NCBI GenBank assembly: GCA_944350385.1
Contig: CALVOV010000003.1
Location: forward strand, 53,633-117,632
Direction: 5' to 3'
Length of the DNA stretch: 64,000 bases
Source of the DNA: an uncultured Bacilli bacterium
GTDB lineage: Bacteria > Bacillota_I > Bacilli_A > RF39 > UBA660
The notes below the pieces were generated by a model. The model was given only the letters and a program-made list of their open reading frames with translations. It did no database searches and had not been told where the DNA came from. This document shows positions 43,250-52,560 of this stretch, one piece after another. The translations under genes and the position numbers were made by a program. Each line of letters opens with the position of its first letter. Position 1 is the stretch's first letter.

Positions 43250-44746
43250 GTGGTTAAATATAAAAAAATAATATTTTTATTATTATTAATTAGTATATTT
43301 TTTACTGCTGGTTTTTCAAAATTATTAGTTACGCCAAAAATAGTTTATAGAGTATATTTAAAAGGTGAATCTTTAGGTCTAATATCATCTAAAAAAGAAT
43401 TAAATGACTATATTGATCAAAAAGAAGCAGAAGTAAAAGAAAAATATGATGTAGATAACGTTTATGCTCCAACAGACCTAGATATAGTAAAAGAATTAAC
43501 TTACTATGATAAAATTTCATCTGTAGAAACTATTTATAATAAAATCAAAAATATTTCGCCATTTACTATAAATGGATATCAAATAAAGATTAATGGAGTA
43601 ACAACAACAGATGCATCTGGAAAAGAAATAAAAGGGAAAACTCAATATATATATGTTTTGGATAAAAAAGTTTTCACAGATGCTGTTGAAAATACAGCGA
43701 AAGCTTTTATTAAAGAAAAAGCATATGAAGCTTTTGCTAATAATACACAAGAAGAAATAACAGAAACAGGAACTATAATTGAAAAAATATTTATTGAAAA
43801 TAAAATAACTATTAAAAAGTATAGAATACCAGTAAATAAAACTATTTATATGGATAAAGAAAAATTAAGTCAATACTTATTATTTGGAACTACTAAGCCT
43901 CAGCAAACATATACAGTAAAAGATGGGGACACTATAGAAGATATAGCCAATAATAATAGGATTTCTACAGAAGAATTTTTAATAGCAAATCCAGATATAA
44001 CAAGTCTAAATAGTTTGTTATATCCTGGTCAGCAAGTAACGTTAGGAATATTAAAACCCCAAATTAATATTGTTGAAGAAGATTACATAGTTAAAGATGA
44101 AGATCAAAATTATACAACAGTAACTGAAGAAGATCCAAATCAATATACAAGCTATTCTCAAGTAAAACAAGCTGGTGTAAAGGGTAGAAATAGAGTTACT
44201 CAAAGAATTCAAAAAGTTAATGGTGAAACACTTTCTGTCGTAACAGTATCCACAGAAGTATTAAAAGAACCAGTACAAGAAATCGTAGTAAAAGGAACTA
44301 AGAAATATAGCTCTGGTTACTTCCAAGGTGGATATGGTTCTGTAATTCCTACTGTAGGAATATTTGGCTGGCCAGCAACATGTTCAACAATATCTAGCAA
44401 TTTTGGCTGGCGTTGGGGAGTATTACATGATGGTACAGATATAGCTGGTTGTGGATATGGTTCAAATATTTTTGCGGCTGAATCAGGTGTAGTAGTAGAG
44501 TCAGGCTACAGAAGTACTAATGGTCAATATATCACTATTAGACATTATAATGGATACTACACAATGTATGCCCATTTATGTAATGGATGTAGATATGTTA
44601 GTGTTGGAGATGTAGTACAAAAAGGACAAGTTATTGGTGGAATGGGACAAACAGGATTTGCTACAGGTGTTCACTTACACTTTGCAGTATGGACAGGATT
44701 CCCATATCGTGGAGGAACAGCGTTAAACGCTATGAGTTTCTATTAA
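43250..44746 (+). CDS. membrane-anchored LysM-G5-M23 peptidoglycan hydrolase
   Basis: 498 residues. An N-terminal membrane anchor (about 6-24) is followed by an extracellular region. A LysM domain (about 220-265, YTVKDGDTIEDIANNN...LLYPGQQVTLG) binds the wall. A G5 domain (about 278-355, ending VSTEVLKEPVQEIVVKGTKK) precedes the M23/LytM metallopeptidase. The zinc-binding HDGTD and HLHF motifs are intact, so it is probably an active endopeptidase. A GTG start has GGAGGG upstream and the gene overlaps none. It sits between dnaB and walJ, where Bacillus has the walRK two-component genes. Confidence 0.92.
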   Translation: MVKYKKIIFLLLLISIFFTAGFSKLLVTPKIVYRVYLKGESLGLISSKKELNDYIDQKEAEVKEKYDVDNVYAPTDLDIVKELTYYDKISSVETIYNKIKNISPFTINGYQIKINGVTTTDASGKEIKGKTQYIYVLDKKVFTDAVENTAKAFIKEKAYEAFANNTQEEITETGTIIEKIFIENKITIKKYRIPVNKTIYMDKEKLSQYLLFGTTKPQQTYTVKDGDTIEDIANNNRISTEEFLIANPDITSLNSLLYPGQQVTLGILKPQINIVEEDYIVKDEDQNYTTVTEEDPNQYTSYSQVKQAGVKGRNRVTQRIQKVNGETLSVVTVSTEVLKEPVQEIVVKGTKKYSSGYFQGGYGSVIPTVGIFGWPATCSTISSNFGWRWGVLHDGTDIAGCGYGSNIFAAESGVVVESGYRSTNGQYITIRHYNGYYTMYAHLCNGCRYVSVGDVVQKGQVIGGMGQTGFATGVHLHFAVWTGFPYRGGTALNAMSFY

Positions 44747-44747
44747 A

Positions 44748-45503
44748 ATGAAAGTTCAAACAATAGCTAGTGGCTCAAAAGGCAACTGTACAATAGTTTT
44801 AAGTAAAGATGCAAATATCATTATTGATATGGGAATTTCTTATATAACTTTGAAAAGAAAGTTAGAAGAGGATTCCCTTTCTTTTGATATGTTTGATGCT
44901 CTTTTAATAACTCATTGTCATAAGGATCATACAAGCGGTTTATCATCAATAATTAAAAACACTCATTTAAGTGTATACATACCGGAAAAAATGTATGAAA
45001 GTTTAAGTGATTCCTTACCATATGCCAGATGCCACATAATAGATGATAATTTTAATATCAATTCTTTAGAAGTAGAATTGCTTCATACGTCCCATGATGC
45101 ACCTTTTTCAGTAGGATATATAATAAAAGAAGAAGATAAAAAAATGTGCTACATTACTGACACAGGATACATAAATAGAAGAATATTATCTAAAATGACT
45201 CACTTAGATTGCTATTTAATTGAAAGCAATCACGACGAAATTATGTTAATGGATGGTCCTTATCCAAGATTCTTAAAAGAAAGAGTCATAAGCGATAAAG
45301 GACATTTATCTAACAGTACAACAGCTAAATATTTAAAAAAAATAATAGGACCAAATACAAAAAATATAATTTTAGCTCACTTAAGCCAAACTAACAATAA
45401 AGAAAGTCTAGCATTGGAAACAATTAGAAAAGAAATACCAGATGAGAATATAGCAATAACCATTGCTAAACAAAATGAATCTAGTAAAATAATTGAGGTG
45501 TAA
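44748..45503 (+). CDS. walJ: MBL-fold hydrolase WalJ (YycJ)
   Basis: Metallo-beta-lactamase-fold protein (251 aa) with the zinc site THCHKDHTSGL, LLHTSHDAPFSVGYII, ITDTGYINRR and AHLSQTNN. It matches WalJ/YycJ, usually the last gene of the wal operon and linked to DNA repair and cell-wall homeostasis. Start ATG directly follows the peptidase stop codon with a weak ribosome binding site, implying coupling. walR, walK, walH and walI are not in the window. Confidence 0.9.
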   Translation: MKVQTIASGSKGNCTIVLSKDANIIIDMGISYITLKRKLEEDSLSFDMFDALLITHCHKDHTSGLSSIIKNTHLSVYIPEKMYESLSDSLPYARCHIIDDNFNINSLEVELLHTSHDAPFSVGYIIKEEDKKMCYITDTGYINRRILSKMTHLDCYLIESNHDEIMLMDGPYPRFLKERVISDKGHLSNSTTAKYLKKIIGPNTKNIILAHLSQTNNKESLALETIRKEIPDENIAITIAKQNESSKIIEV

Positions 45504-45505
45504 AA

Positions 45506-45961
45506 ATGATTAAGATAATTACAGTTGGCTCCGTCAAAGAAAAATATTTAAAAGAAGCCATCGAAGAGTATTTAAAAAGATTAAGAAAATATACTAATGT
45601 AGAAATAGTTGAATTAAAAGATGAAGGATTTGTAGAATCACAGAAAGCTATTTTATTAGAAGGACAGAAAATAATGAAAAATCTTAATTTAAAAGATTAT
45701 ATCATTACTCTTGAAATACAGGAAAGTCAATTAACCTCAGAAGAATTTGCAGAAAAAATTGATAAAATATTACTTGAAAATAGTAATATAACTTTTATTA
45801 TAGGCGGAAGTTATGGTATAAGTGATGAAGTAAAAAAGCAAGCTAAATTTAAACTTTCTTTTTCAAAAATGACTTTTCCTCATCAATTATTTAGAGTTAT
45901 TTTACTAGAACAAATATACAGAGCATTTAAAATAAATCATAATGAAAGTTATCATAAATAA
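45506..45961 (+). CDS. rlmH: 23S rRNA (pseudouridine1915-N3)-methyltransferase RlmH
   Basis: 151-residue SPOUT methyltransferase. The knotted SAM site is formed by TFIIGGSYGISDEVKKQAKFKLSFSKMTFPHQLFRVILLEQIYRAFKINHNESYHK, a nearly invariant C-terminus. Start MIKIITVGSVKEKYLKEAIEEYLKRL. GAGGTG precedes the ATG. Follows walJ, as in Bacillus. Confidence 0.97.
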   Translation: MIKIITVGSVKEKYLKEAIEEYLKRLRKYTNVEIVELKDEGFVESQKAILLEGQKIMKNLNLKDYIITLEIQESQLTSEEFAEKIDKILLENSNITFIIGGSYGISDEVKKQAKFKLSFSKMTFPHQLFRVILLEQIYRAFKINHNESYHK

Positions 45962-45970
45962 GGAGTTAAT

Positions 45971-46633
45971 ATGATTGGAAATAATTGGGATACATTATTA
46001 AAAGATGAATATAAAAAGGAATATTTTATTAACCTAATATCTTTCTTAAAAGAAGAATATAAAAATAAGATAATATACCCAAAGCAAAATGAAATATTCA
46101 ATGCATTTAGATATACATCGTTTGATGATGTAAAAGTTGTTATAATTGGACAAGATCCATACCATGGACCTAAGCAAGCAGAAGGATTATCTTTTTCAGT
46201 AAGTAATGATGTTCTAAAACCACCATCATTACAAAATATATTTAAAGAGCTAGAAAGTGACTTAGGAATACCATTTCCAAAACATAACTCACTAAAACCA
46301 TGGGCTAAAGAGGGAGTATTATTACTAAATGCAGTATTAACTGTCGAAGAACATAATCCCGCTTCACATAAAGATAAAGGATGGGAAATGTTCACAGATG
46401 AAGTTATAAAAATATTAAATAAAAAAGAAACTCCAGTGGTTTTCATTTTATGGGGAGCTTTTGCTAGGAGTAAAAAAAGTCTTATAACTAATCCGATTCA
46501 CTATATTATAGAATCTGCGCATCCATCACCTTTTTCAGCAAGAAATGGTTTCTTTGGGAGCAAACCTTTTTCCAAAACTAATAAGTTTTTAAGGGAACAT
46601 AATTTAAAAGAAATTGATTGGAGAGTAGAATAA
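45971..46633 (+). CDS. ung: uracil-DNA glycosylase
   Basis: Family 1 UDG (220 aa) that removes uracil from DNA. The catalytic aspartate is Asp62 in GQDPYHG (60-66). LLLNAVLTVEEHNPASHKDKGWE and AHPSPFSARNGFFG provide the uracil-binding and Leu/His loop, with HPSPF in place of the more common HPSPL. AAGGAG before the ATG. Ends at a two-way terminator shared with pta. Confidence 0.96.
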   Translation: MIGNNWDTLLKDEYKKEYFINLISFLKEEYKNKIIYPKQNEIFNAFRYTSFDDVKVVIIGQDPYHGPKQAEGLSFSVSNDVLKPPSLQNIFKELESDLGIPFPKHNSLKPWAKEGVLLLNAVLTVEEHNPASHKDKGWEMFTDEVIKILNKKETPVVFILWGAFARSKKSLITNPIHYIIESAHPSPFSARNGFFGSKPFSKTNKFLREHNLKEIDWRVE

Positions 46634-46667
46634 AAAAGTCAGGAAAATAATTTCCTGACTTTTTTAA
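46633..46667. terminator. bidirectional terminator between ung and pta
   Basis: AAAAAAGTCAGGAAA, loop ATAA and TTTCCTGACTTTTTT form a perfect hairpin with T-runs on both strands, between the converging ends of ung and pta. Confidence 0.92.
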
Positions 46668-47659
46668 ATACCATGAGCTTGAACAGAAGTAATTGCTATT
46701 ACACCAACGATATCATCTACACTACATCCACGAGATAAATCATTAACAGGTTTAGCAATACCTTGACAAATCGGTCCATAAGCTTCAGCTTTAGCAAGTC
46801 TTTGCACCAATTTATAACCAATATTTCCTGCATCTAAATCAGGGAATATTAGTACATTAGCATGACCAGCAACTTCACTTCCAGGCGCTTTAGAAGCTGC
46901 TATACTTGGAACTAAAGCAGCATCAGCCTGTAATTCACCATCCATTTTGATATTTGGATATTCCCTCTTAGCAATTTCCACAGCAGCCACAACTTTGTCT
47001 ACATCAGCATGTTTGGCGCTACCTTTAGTTGAATGAGATAAAAAAGCTACTTTTGGCTCTGATTGTACTAAAAGTTCAAAACTTTTAGCACTACTAGCAG
47101 CAATAGCAGCTAATTTTTCGGGATCAGGATTTTGTTCAAGTCCAGAATCACCAAAAATAAATATTCCATTTTCTCCATATTCACAATTAGGAACAACCAT
47201 TAGGAAAAAAGCTGAAACAAGTTTTACTCCAGGTGCTGTTTTAATAATTTGAAGCGATGGTCTTAAAGTATTTGCAGTAGAGTGGCAAGCTCCAGAAACA
47301 ACGCCATCTGCTTGTCCAGTTTTTACTAACATACATGCATAATACATATAGTCTGTTAATAATAAGTTCTTAGCTTCATCGTAACTCATACCTTTATTTT
47401 TTCTGATTTCTACCAATTGATTTATCAATTTTTCTGTATCTTCAGATGTATTTGGATTAATAAATCTAATATTATCAAAAATTAGGTCACTATTATTTTT
47501 ACTTATTTCTTCTAAATTACCAAGAATTATGATATCGGCTATTTCTTCATCTCTTGCCTTACAAGCTGCTTCAAGAACTCTTCTATCCATTGATTCTGGT
47601 AAAACAATAGTTTTTTTATTTTTTTTAGCTCTTTCTTTAATAGATTCAATAAAATTCAT
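46664..47659 (-). CDS. pta: phosphate acetyltransferase
   Basis: Interconverts acetyl-CoA and acetyl phosphate (331 aa). The sequence shows ILPE-type start (IVLPESMDRRVLEAACKA), TGQADGVVSGACHSTANTLRPSLQIIKTAPGVKLVSAFFLM, GDSGLEQNPDPEKLAAIA and NVLIFPDLDAGNIGYKLVQRLAKAEAYGPICQG. With acetate kinase (not seen here) it would give ATP by substrate-level phosphorylation, fitting a fermentative organism. It is on the minus strand, head-on to replication, 14 nt after lemA. Confidence 0.96.
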   Translation of the reverse strand: MNFIESIKERAKKNKKTIVLPESMDRRVLEAACKARDEEIADIIILGNLEEISKNNSDLIFDNIRFINPNTSEDTEKLINQLVEIRKNKGMSYDEAKNLLLTDYMYYACMLVKTGQADGVVSGACHSTANTLRPSLQIIKTAPGVKLVSAFFLMVVPNCEYGENGIFIFGDSGLEQNPDPEKLAAIAASSAKSFELLVQSEPKVAFLSHSTKGSAKHADVDKVVAAVEIAKREYPNIKMDGELQADAALVPSIAASKAPGSEVAGHANVLIFPDLDAGNIGYKLVQRLAKAEAYGPICQGIAKPVNDLSRGCSVDDIVGVIAITSVQAHGI

Positions 47660-47673
47660 TTTTATCCTTCTTT

Positions 47674-48204
47674 CTAATCAGCTAATATTTCATAAATCTC
47701 TTTGTCTTCGTTATTATAAAACTCTTTTCTTTTATAATGGCGAAGCAAAGCAACTATTTTAGCTGGAAAAGATGAAACTAATTGATTAAAAATAACTACG
47801 TTGTCATTATAATATTTAACAGAGCCAACTTTTGCTTCTTCATTATCATTTAATTCACGTAAAATTCTATTTAAAGCCTCACTTTTAAATAATTTTTCAT
47901 TTTCATCTAAAGTTTTAAATAAAATATTGTATTCTTTATTTAAAATTTCATTTAATTGAAAATGATTTAAATTAGCTTCAGAAATTCCTGATAATTCAGG
48001 TAAAAATTCATCTAGCTTTAATTCTTTCTTTATTATTGGAACTGTTCTTTCTAATAAATCTAGTTTTTTTGATAAAAGAACATCCAAATTATTTTCAGCC
48101 TCGTCAATTTTTATTATAGCAAATTGAAATTTGTTACTATAAAATATAATGATTAATGCTAAAAGAATAACTATAAAAGCAATTGCAATGATTATTTCTA
48201 ACAT
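47674..48204 (-). CDS. LemA family membrane protein
   Basis: 176 residues with one N-terminal membrane helix. The typical KFQFAIIKIDEAENNLDVLLSKKLDLLERTVPIIKKEL segment follows, and YYNDNVVIFNQLVSSFPAKIVALLRHYKRKEFY near the end, matching LemA proteins. These form a helical bundle outside or at the membrane; function is unclear. Standard LemA signatures such as QRRxDLxPNLV are diverged. Shares a transcript with pta. Confidence 0.82.
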   Translation of the reverse strand: MLEIIIAIAFIVILLALIIIFYSNKFQFAIIKIDEAENNLDVLLSKKLDLLERTVPIIKKELKLDEFLPELSGISEANLNHFQLNEILNKEYNILFKTLDENEKLFKSEALNRILRELNDNEEAKVGSVKYYNDNVVIFNQLVSSFPAKIVALLRHYKRKEFYNNEDKEIYEILAD

Positions 48205-48227
48205 ATCATCCCTCCAACACTAAATAC

Positions 48228-48256
48228 ATTATATCAAATTTATAAGATAATGTACA
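48228..48256 (-). promoter_or_regulatory. promoter candidate for lemA-pta
   Basis: On the minus strand TGTACA and TATAAT are 17 bp apart and the -10 has TG one base upstream (TGATATAAT). It is 24 bp before the lemA start. Confidence 0.6.
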
Positions 48257-48273
48257 TTGAGATAATATAAAAA

Positions 48274-50241
48274 CTAAGAGGGCGATGAATAATTTTCCTT
48301 TTCGTTAAATGTCTGTTCAACGGCACTTGGTTCAGTGCCTTTTATAAAATACATAAATTTTTTCTTCTCAGCTGTTTCATCTACAGGTTTACCAGAAATC
48401 GGATCAACTAAAGCAATGGAAACATTTTTTGGTTTAGTATACCAAGTATCAATATCTTTTTTACCCTTTTCATAATATTCTACAGCATTGAACCATATAT
48501 TTTGAGCATATTTATATTCACTTGTCTTTAAGCTTTGATTATCATCATATCCAATCCAAACTGCACAAACAATATCTTTGTTATAACCAATATTCCAATT
48601 ATCTGAATTAGTTGTGCCACTTTTAAGTGCAAATTTATGAGTAAGTTTTGGTGCTAAACTAATAGCAGTTGGATAATTATAATCAATATAGTCAGAATCA
48701 TAAGTTGAAGTTAATAAGTTATTTAAAATAAAAGTTAAACTAGAATTCAAAACTAATTCTTTATTATTATTATTTTCATACAAAACTTTTCCGGTAGAAT
48801 CTACTACTTTTTCTATAAGGTGAGGGGTTACCTTATAACCTTCATTAGCAAAAGCAGAATAACCGGCTGCCATTTCTATAATACTAATTTCATTTGTACC
48901 TAAAGGTAGAGATGGGATATCTTCAAGCTTTGCAGTAATACCAGCACGTCTAGCAACATTAATTAATGCTTCACTTCCCAAAAACAAATGCGTTTTTATA
49001 GCATAAATATTTTCAGAATAAGCAATGGCAGTTGCCATATTAATAGGTTTGTTACCATAAATTTCATTGTAATTTCGGGGAGAGTAACTTTGTTGATTTT
49101 CTAAATTAAAAGTGGTTCTTTCACTTGTAAATGTTGAACTAGAAGTAAATCCATTTTCTAAAGCAGCATAATATAAATATGGTTTCATTGTAGAACCTAC
49201 TTGTCTCATTGAATCAGTAGCTCTATTATAAGATGATTTTAAATAATCTTTCCCACCTATCAAGGCTACAATTCCACCAGTATTCGGATTCATCATTACA
49301 ACAGAAGTTTGTATATCAGAATCATCTGGTAAAGTATTTTTTATATTTTTCTCTAATTCTTTTTGCATATCTATATTCAAATTAGTATAAATCTTCAATT
49401 CTTTAATATTTTCATAACTTTTAGGAATAGAAGGTATTGTTTCTAATTCATCCATAACAGCATCTTGATAATACATTAATGAAGTTGCTTCTTCGTAATT
49501 TTCTTCATTACTAAATACCAATTCTTCATTATAAGCTTTATTTACATCCTCTTCAGAAATTTTATTATTATTCTTTAATGCATTTAAAACAATCAACTGC
49601 CTTTCTTTTGAAAGATCATAATTGATTAAAGGAGAATAATTAGAAGGAGCTTTAGGAATTCCAGTTAAAATAGCTGCTTCTGCTAAGGTTAACTCACTAG
49701 GTTCCTTATTAAAATAATATTTACTTGCATTAGCAATGCCATATTGTCCATGACCATAATTAATTGTATTTAGGTAACCTTCCAATATCTCATCTTTAGA
49801 ATAATTTGCTTCAATACGAATAGTATACCAAGCTTCATCAAACTTCCTTTTCCAAGTTTTATCGAAGCTCAAAAATAAGTTTTTAGCATATTGCTGAGTA
49901 ATAGTCGAAGCACCCTGCATTGTGGCTCCATTTTTAATATTTACATATAAAGCTTTTAAAATTCGCAAAAAATCAAAACCATGATGCTTATAAAAATTTT
50001 TATCTTCTGTTGCTATAGTAGCATCTATTAAAAATGGGGATATATTATTTAGACTTACCCATTGCTTTGATTGACTTCCTTCAAAAAAAGCAATATCATT
50101 ACTATCATAAAGTATTACATTATTAGCATTATTAATTTCCAGTTTTGGAGCTAGCTTAAGATATACAATAAGACTACTCAAGAGAATGAAAAAAATCAGA
50201 GCTAATTTACTTAATAAACGAATTAAAGATTTTATCTTCAT
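48274..50241 (-). CDS. class A penicillin-binding protein (transglycosylase/transpeptidase)
   Basis: 655 residues from the ATG at 50241 (GAGGT upstream); an in-frame start 17 codons earlier has no such site. One N-terminal membrane helix is followed by the GT51 transglycosylase with EDKNFYKHHG (catalytic Glu79), TMQGASTITQQYAKNLFL and KRKFDEAW. A PASTA-less transpeptidase domain follows with GSTMKPY (about 350), SEN and LKSGTTNSDNWNIGY (about 540). It makes and cross-links peptidoglycan. It shows that the cell has a wall. It lies in the inverted pta-lemA block. Confidence 0.95.
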   Translation of the reverse strand: MKIKSLIRLLSKLALIFFILLSSLIVYLKLAPKLEINNANNVILYDSNDIAFFEGSQSKQWVSLNNISPFLIDATIATEDKNFYKHHGFDFLRILKALYVNIKNGATMQGASTITQQYAKNLFLSFDKTWKRKFDEAWYTIRIEANYSKDEILEGYLNTINYGHGQYGIANASKYYFNKEPSELTLAEAAILTGIPKAPSNYSPLINYDLSKERQLIVLNALKNNNKISEEDVNKAYNEELVFSNEENYEEATSLMYYQDAVMDELETIPSIPKSYENIKELKIYTNLNIDMQKELEKNIKNTLPDDSDIQTSVVMMNPNTGGIVALIGGKDYLKSSYNRATDSMRQVGSTMKPYLYYAALENGFTSSSTFTSERTTFNLENQQSYSPRNYNEIYGNKPINMATAIAYSENIYAIKTHLFLGSEALINVARRAGITAKLEDIPSLPLGTNEISIIEMAAGYSAFANEGYKVTPHLIEKVVDSTGKVLYENNNNKELVLNSSLTFILNNLLTSTYDSDYIDYNYPTAISLAPKLTHKFALKSGTTNSDNWNIGYNKDIVCAVWIGYDDNQSLKTSEYKYAQNIWFNAVEYYEKGKKDIDTWYTKPKNVSIALVDPISGKPVDETAEKKKFMYFIKGTEPSAVEQTFNEKENYSSPS

Positions 50242-50347
50242 AGTATCTACCTCAAATATATTATGGAAAGTTAAAATAAAAATATGTATCAAAAAATTAA
50301 TAATTATGTTATAATTTAACCAATATTTTTAGAAAGGAGCATTTCAT

Positions 50348-50704
50348 ATGAAGAAACATCTTAAGCTGAAGTTAACTGGCCCTAGTGGAAACTTAGATAT
50401 AGAAACTAATGGTATATATAATGAACAAACTAATGAAATAAGCTATATAGAAGATAATGATTTAAAAACTATTGTAAAATTTAATTTTAGTGATTATACT
50501 CTTACTAGGAAAAATAAGAATATGAAACTCCGATATCATTTCATCGAAAATGAATTTTCTGATGGAGAAATTGAACTGAATGATATAAAGTCAAAGTTCA
50601 TTTTAAAGATAAAAACATTAAAGATAAATATAGGATACAAGAAAATATATATAGAATATCTTATAGAAAAAGAAAAATTTAAACTAATTATAGAGGTGAG
50701 TTAA
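50348..50704 (+). CDS. DUF1934 family protein (YwiB-like)
   Basis: 118 residues, predicted all beta, with KLKLTGPSGNLDIETNGIYNEQTNEISYIE and a repeated strand pattern to the end. Members of DUF1934 form small beta-barrels of unknown function and lie just before argS in Bacillus (ywiB-argS-rpoE). The same order occurs here, with the argS GTG 1 nt after the stop codon. Assignment relies on this synteny and on fold-like pattern. AAAGGAG precedes the ATG. Confidence 0.75.
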   Translation: MKKHLKLKLTGPSGNLDIETNGIYNEQTNEISYIEDNDLKTIVKFNFSDYTLTRKNKNMKLRYHFIENEFSDGEIELNDIKSKFILKIKTLKINIGYKKIYIEYLIEKEKFKLIIEVS

Positions 50705-52453
50705 GTGAGTATTTTAAATAAAATAAATAAAGAACTACAAGAATTATTAAAAAGTATTGGATATGAAGTAGATAACATCAATTTATTACCATCAAAAAGA
50801 AAAGATTTAGGGGACTTTCAAATAAATGAAGCAATGCAATTAGCAAAAAAGTATGGAAAGAGTCCAAGACAAATTGCTGAGGAAATAGTTGAAAAGTTAA
50901 AAAAAGATGATAAATTTACTAATATTAATATAGCAGGACCAGGTTTTATTAACTTGACATTAACAAATGAGTATTTAGTAGATGAATTAAATAGCATAAT
51001 AGGAAACGTTGAAAATAACATAGATAAGCCGACACCAAAAAAAGTTATTATAGATTATGGAGGCGCTAATGTAGCTAAAGCGTTACATGTGGGCCATTTG
51101 AGAAGTGCTAATCTAGGTGAAGGTTTGAAAAGATTAGCTAGATTAATGGGATATACAGTCTTAGGAGATGCCCATCTTGGAGATTATGGTAGACCATTAG
51201 GATTAGTTGAATTAGAAATAAAAAAGTTATATCCAAACTTATTATATTTTAATGAAGATTATACCGGCAGTTATGATGAAGTGGATTTACCAATAACAAA
51301 TTCAGACTTAGAAAAAATTTATCCTATAGCATCATCTAAAGCTAAAATTGATGAAAAATACTTGGAAGAGGCAAGAATAATAACTTCAAAAATTCAAAAT
51401 AAAGAAAAGGGCTATTATGATTTGTGGAAAAAAATAATTGAAATTTCTAAAAAGGATATTAAACAAGTATATGATAGCATTAATGTTAATTATGATTTAT
51501 GGTTAGGAGAAAGTGATTCAGTAGAATATTTTCCAGAATTAAAAGAAATATTCGAAAAGAAAAACCTTTTAATAGATAGTGATGGAGCAAAAATAGTAGA
51601 ATTAGCAGAAGACAGTGATAAAGCACCAATGCCACCATTATTATTTGTAAAATCTAATAGTTCATTATCTTATGAAACAACAGATTTAGCTACAATATTA
51701 CAAAGAAGAAAAAAATTTAACCCAGATGAAATTTGGTATTGTGTTGATGCCAGACAAAGTCTACACTTTGAGCAAGTTTTTAGAGCTGCTAGAAAAGCAG
51801 AATTAGTTGATAAAAATACAAAATTAGAATTTATTGGTTTTGGTACTATGAATGGACAAGACGGAAAACCATTTAAAACAAGAGATGGAGGAGTAATGAC
51901 TCTTAAATCTTTAATAGATCTTGTTAATGAAGAAACGTATAAAAAAATTGTTATCGATACACAAAGTGAAGAAGAAAAAAAATCTATAGCTCATAAAGTT
52001 GCAATTGCATGTCTTAAATATTCAGATTCTCTTCCATACAGAGAAACAGATTATGTTTTTGAAGTAGATAAATTTGCTGATATGGAAGGAAAAACAGGTG
52101 CATACATTTTATATTCTACTATTAGAATGCGTTCTTTACTAAATAAATCTGAAGGTATAAAGAAAGAAAAATTGCATAACTTATTTGGTAGCGTAGAAAA
52201 AGAAATAGCATTAACATTGTTGAATTTACCAACAGTACTTAATAAATCATTAGATACAAAATCTTTAAATGAAATAACAGACTATTTATTTAAATTAACT
52301 TCTATTTATAATAAATTTTATTCTGAAAATAAAGTATTAATAGAAGAAAATGTTGAAAAAAGAGAGTCTTGGCTAATTTTAACGCAACTAGTATATGAAA
52401 CTAATATGTTATTAATTAACACATTAGGAATAGAAGTGCCAGAAAAAATGTAA
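50705..52453 (+). CDS. argS: arginyl-tRNA synthetase
   Basis: Class I synthetase (582 aa). The N-terminal Add-1 domain has GDFQINEAMQLAKKYGKSPRQIAEEI. The active site has DYGGANVAKALHVGHLRSANLGEGLKRL (HVGH motif) and DAHLGDYGRPLGL. The expected MSxRxG-type loop is represented by FGTMNGQDGKPFKTRDGGVMTL. The C-terminal DALR domain binds the anticodon. Start GTG with GAGGTGAG upstream. Confidence 0.96.
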   Translation: MSILNKINKELQELLKSIGYEVDNINLLPSKRKDLGDFQINEAMQLAKKYGKSPRQIAEEIVEKLKKDDKFTNINIAGPGFINLTLTNEYLVDELNSIIGNVENNIDKPTPKKVIIDYGGANVAKALHVGHLRSANLGEGLKRLARLMGYTVLGDAHLGDYGRPLGLVELEIKKLYPNLLYFNEDYTGSYDEVDLPITNSDLEKIYPIASSKAKIDEKYLEEARIITSKIQNKEKGYYDLWKKIIEISKKDIKQVYDSINVNYDLWLGESDSVEYFPELKEIFEKKNLLIDSDGAKIVELAEDSDKAPMPPLLFVKSNSSLSYETTDLATILQRRKKFNPDEIWYCVDARQSLHFEQVFRAARKAELVDKNTKLEFIGFGTMNGQDGKPFKTRDGGVMTLKSLIDLVNEETYKKIVIDTQSEEEKKSIAHKVAIACLKYSDSLPYRETDYVFEVDKFADMEGKTGAYILYSTIRMRSLLNKSEGIKKEKLHNLFGSVEKEIALTLLNLPTVLNKSLDTKSLNEITDYLFKLTSIYNKFYSENKVLIEENVEKRESWLILTQLVYETNMLLINTLGIEVPEKM

Positions 52454-52506
52454 AAAAAGGTTGTAATTAATAATATTATATGTTATAAGTTATGTGGTAT
52501 TTTTTT

Positions 52507-52540
52507 AGAACACATATAAAAAAATAAACATATAATGTTC
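52507..52540 (+). promoter_or_regulatory. promoter region and inverted repeat upstream of rpoE
   Basis: A TATAAT (52531-52536) lies 20-odd bp before the GGAGG of rpoE, within an inverted repeat AGAACA...TGTTCT separated by A+T-rich sequence. A clear -35 is not visible. The repeat could be an operator or just part of the RNA leader. Confidence 0.4.
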
Positions 52541-52560
52541 TGATATAGGAGGGCTACATT

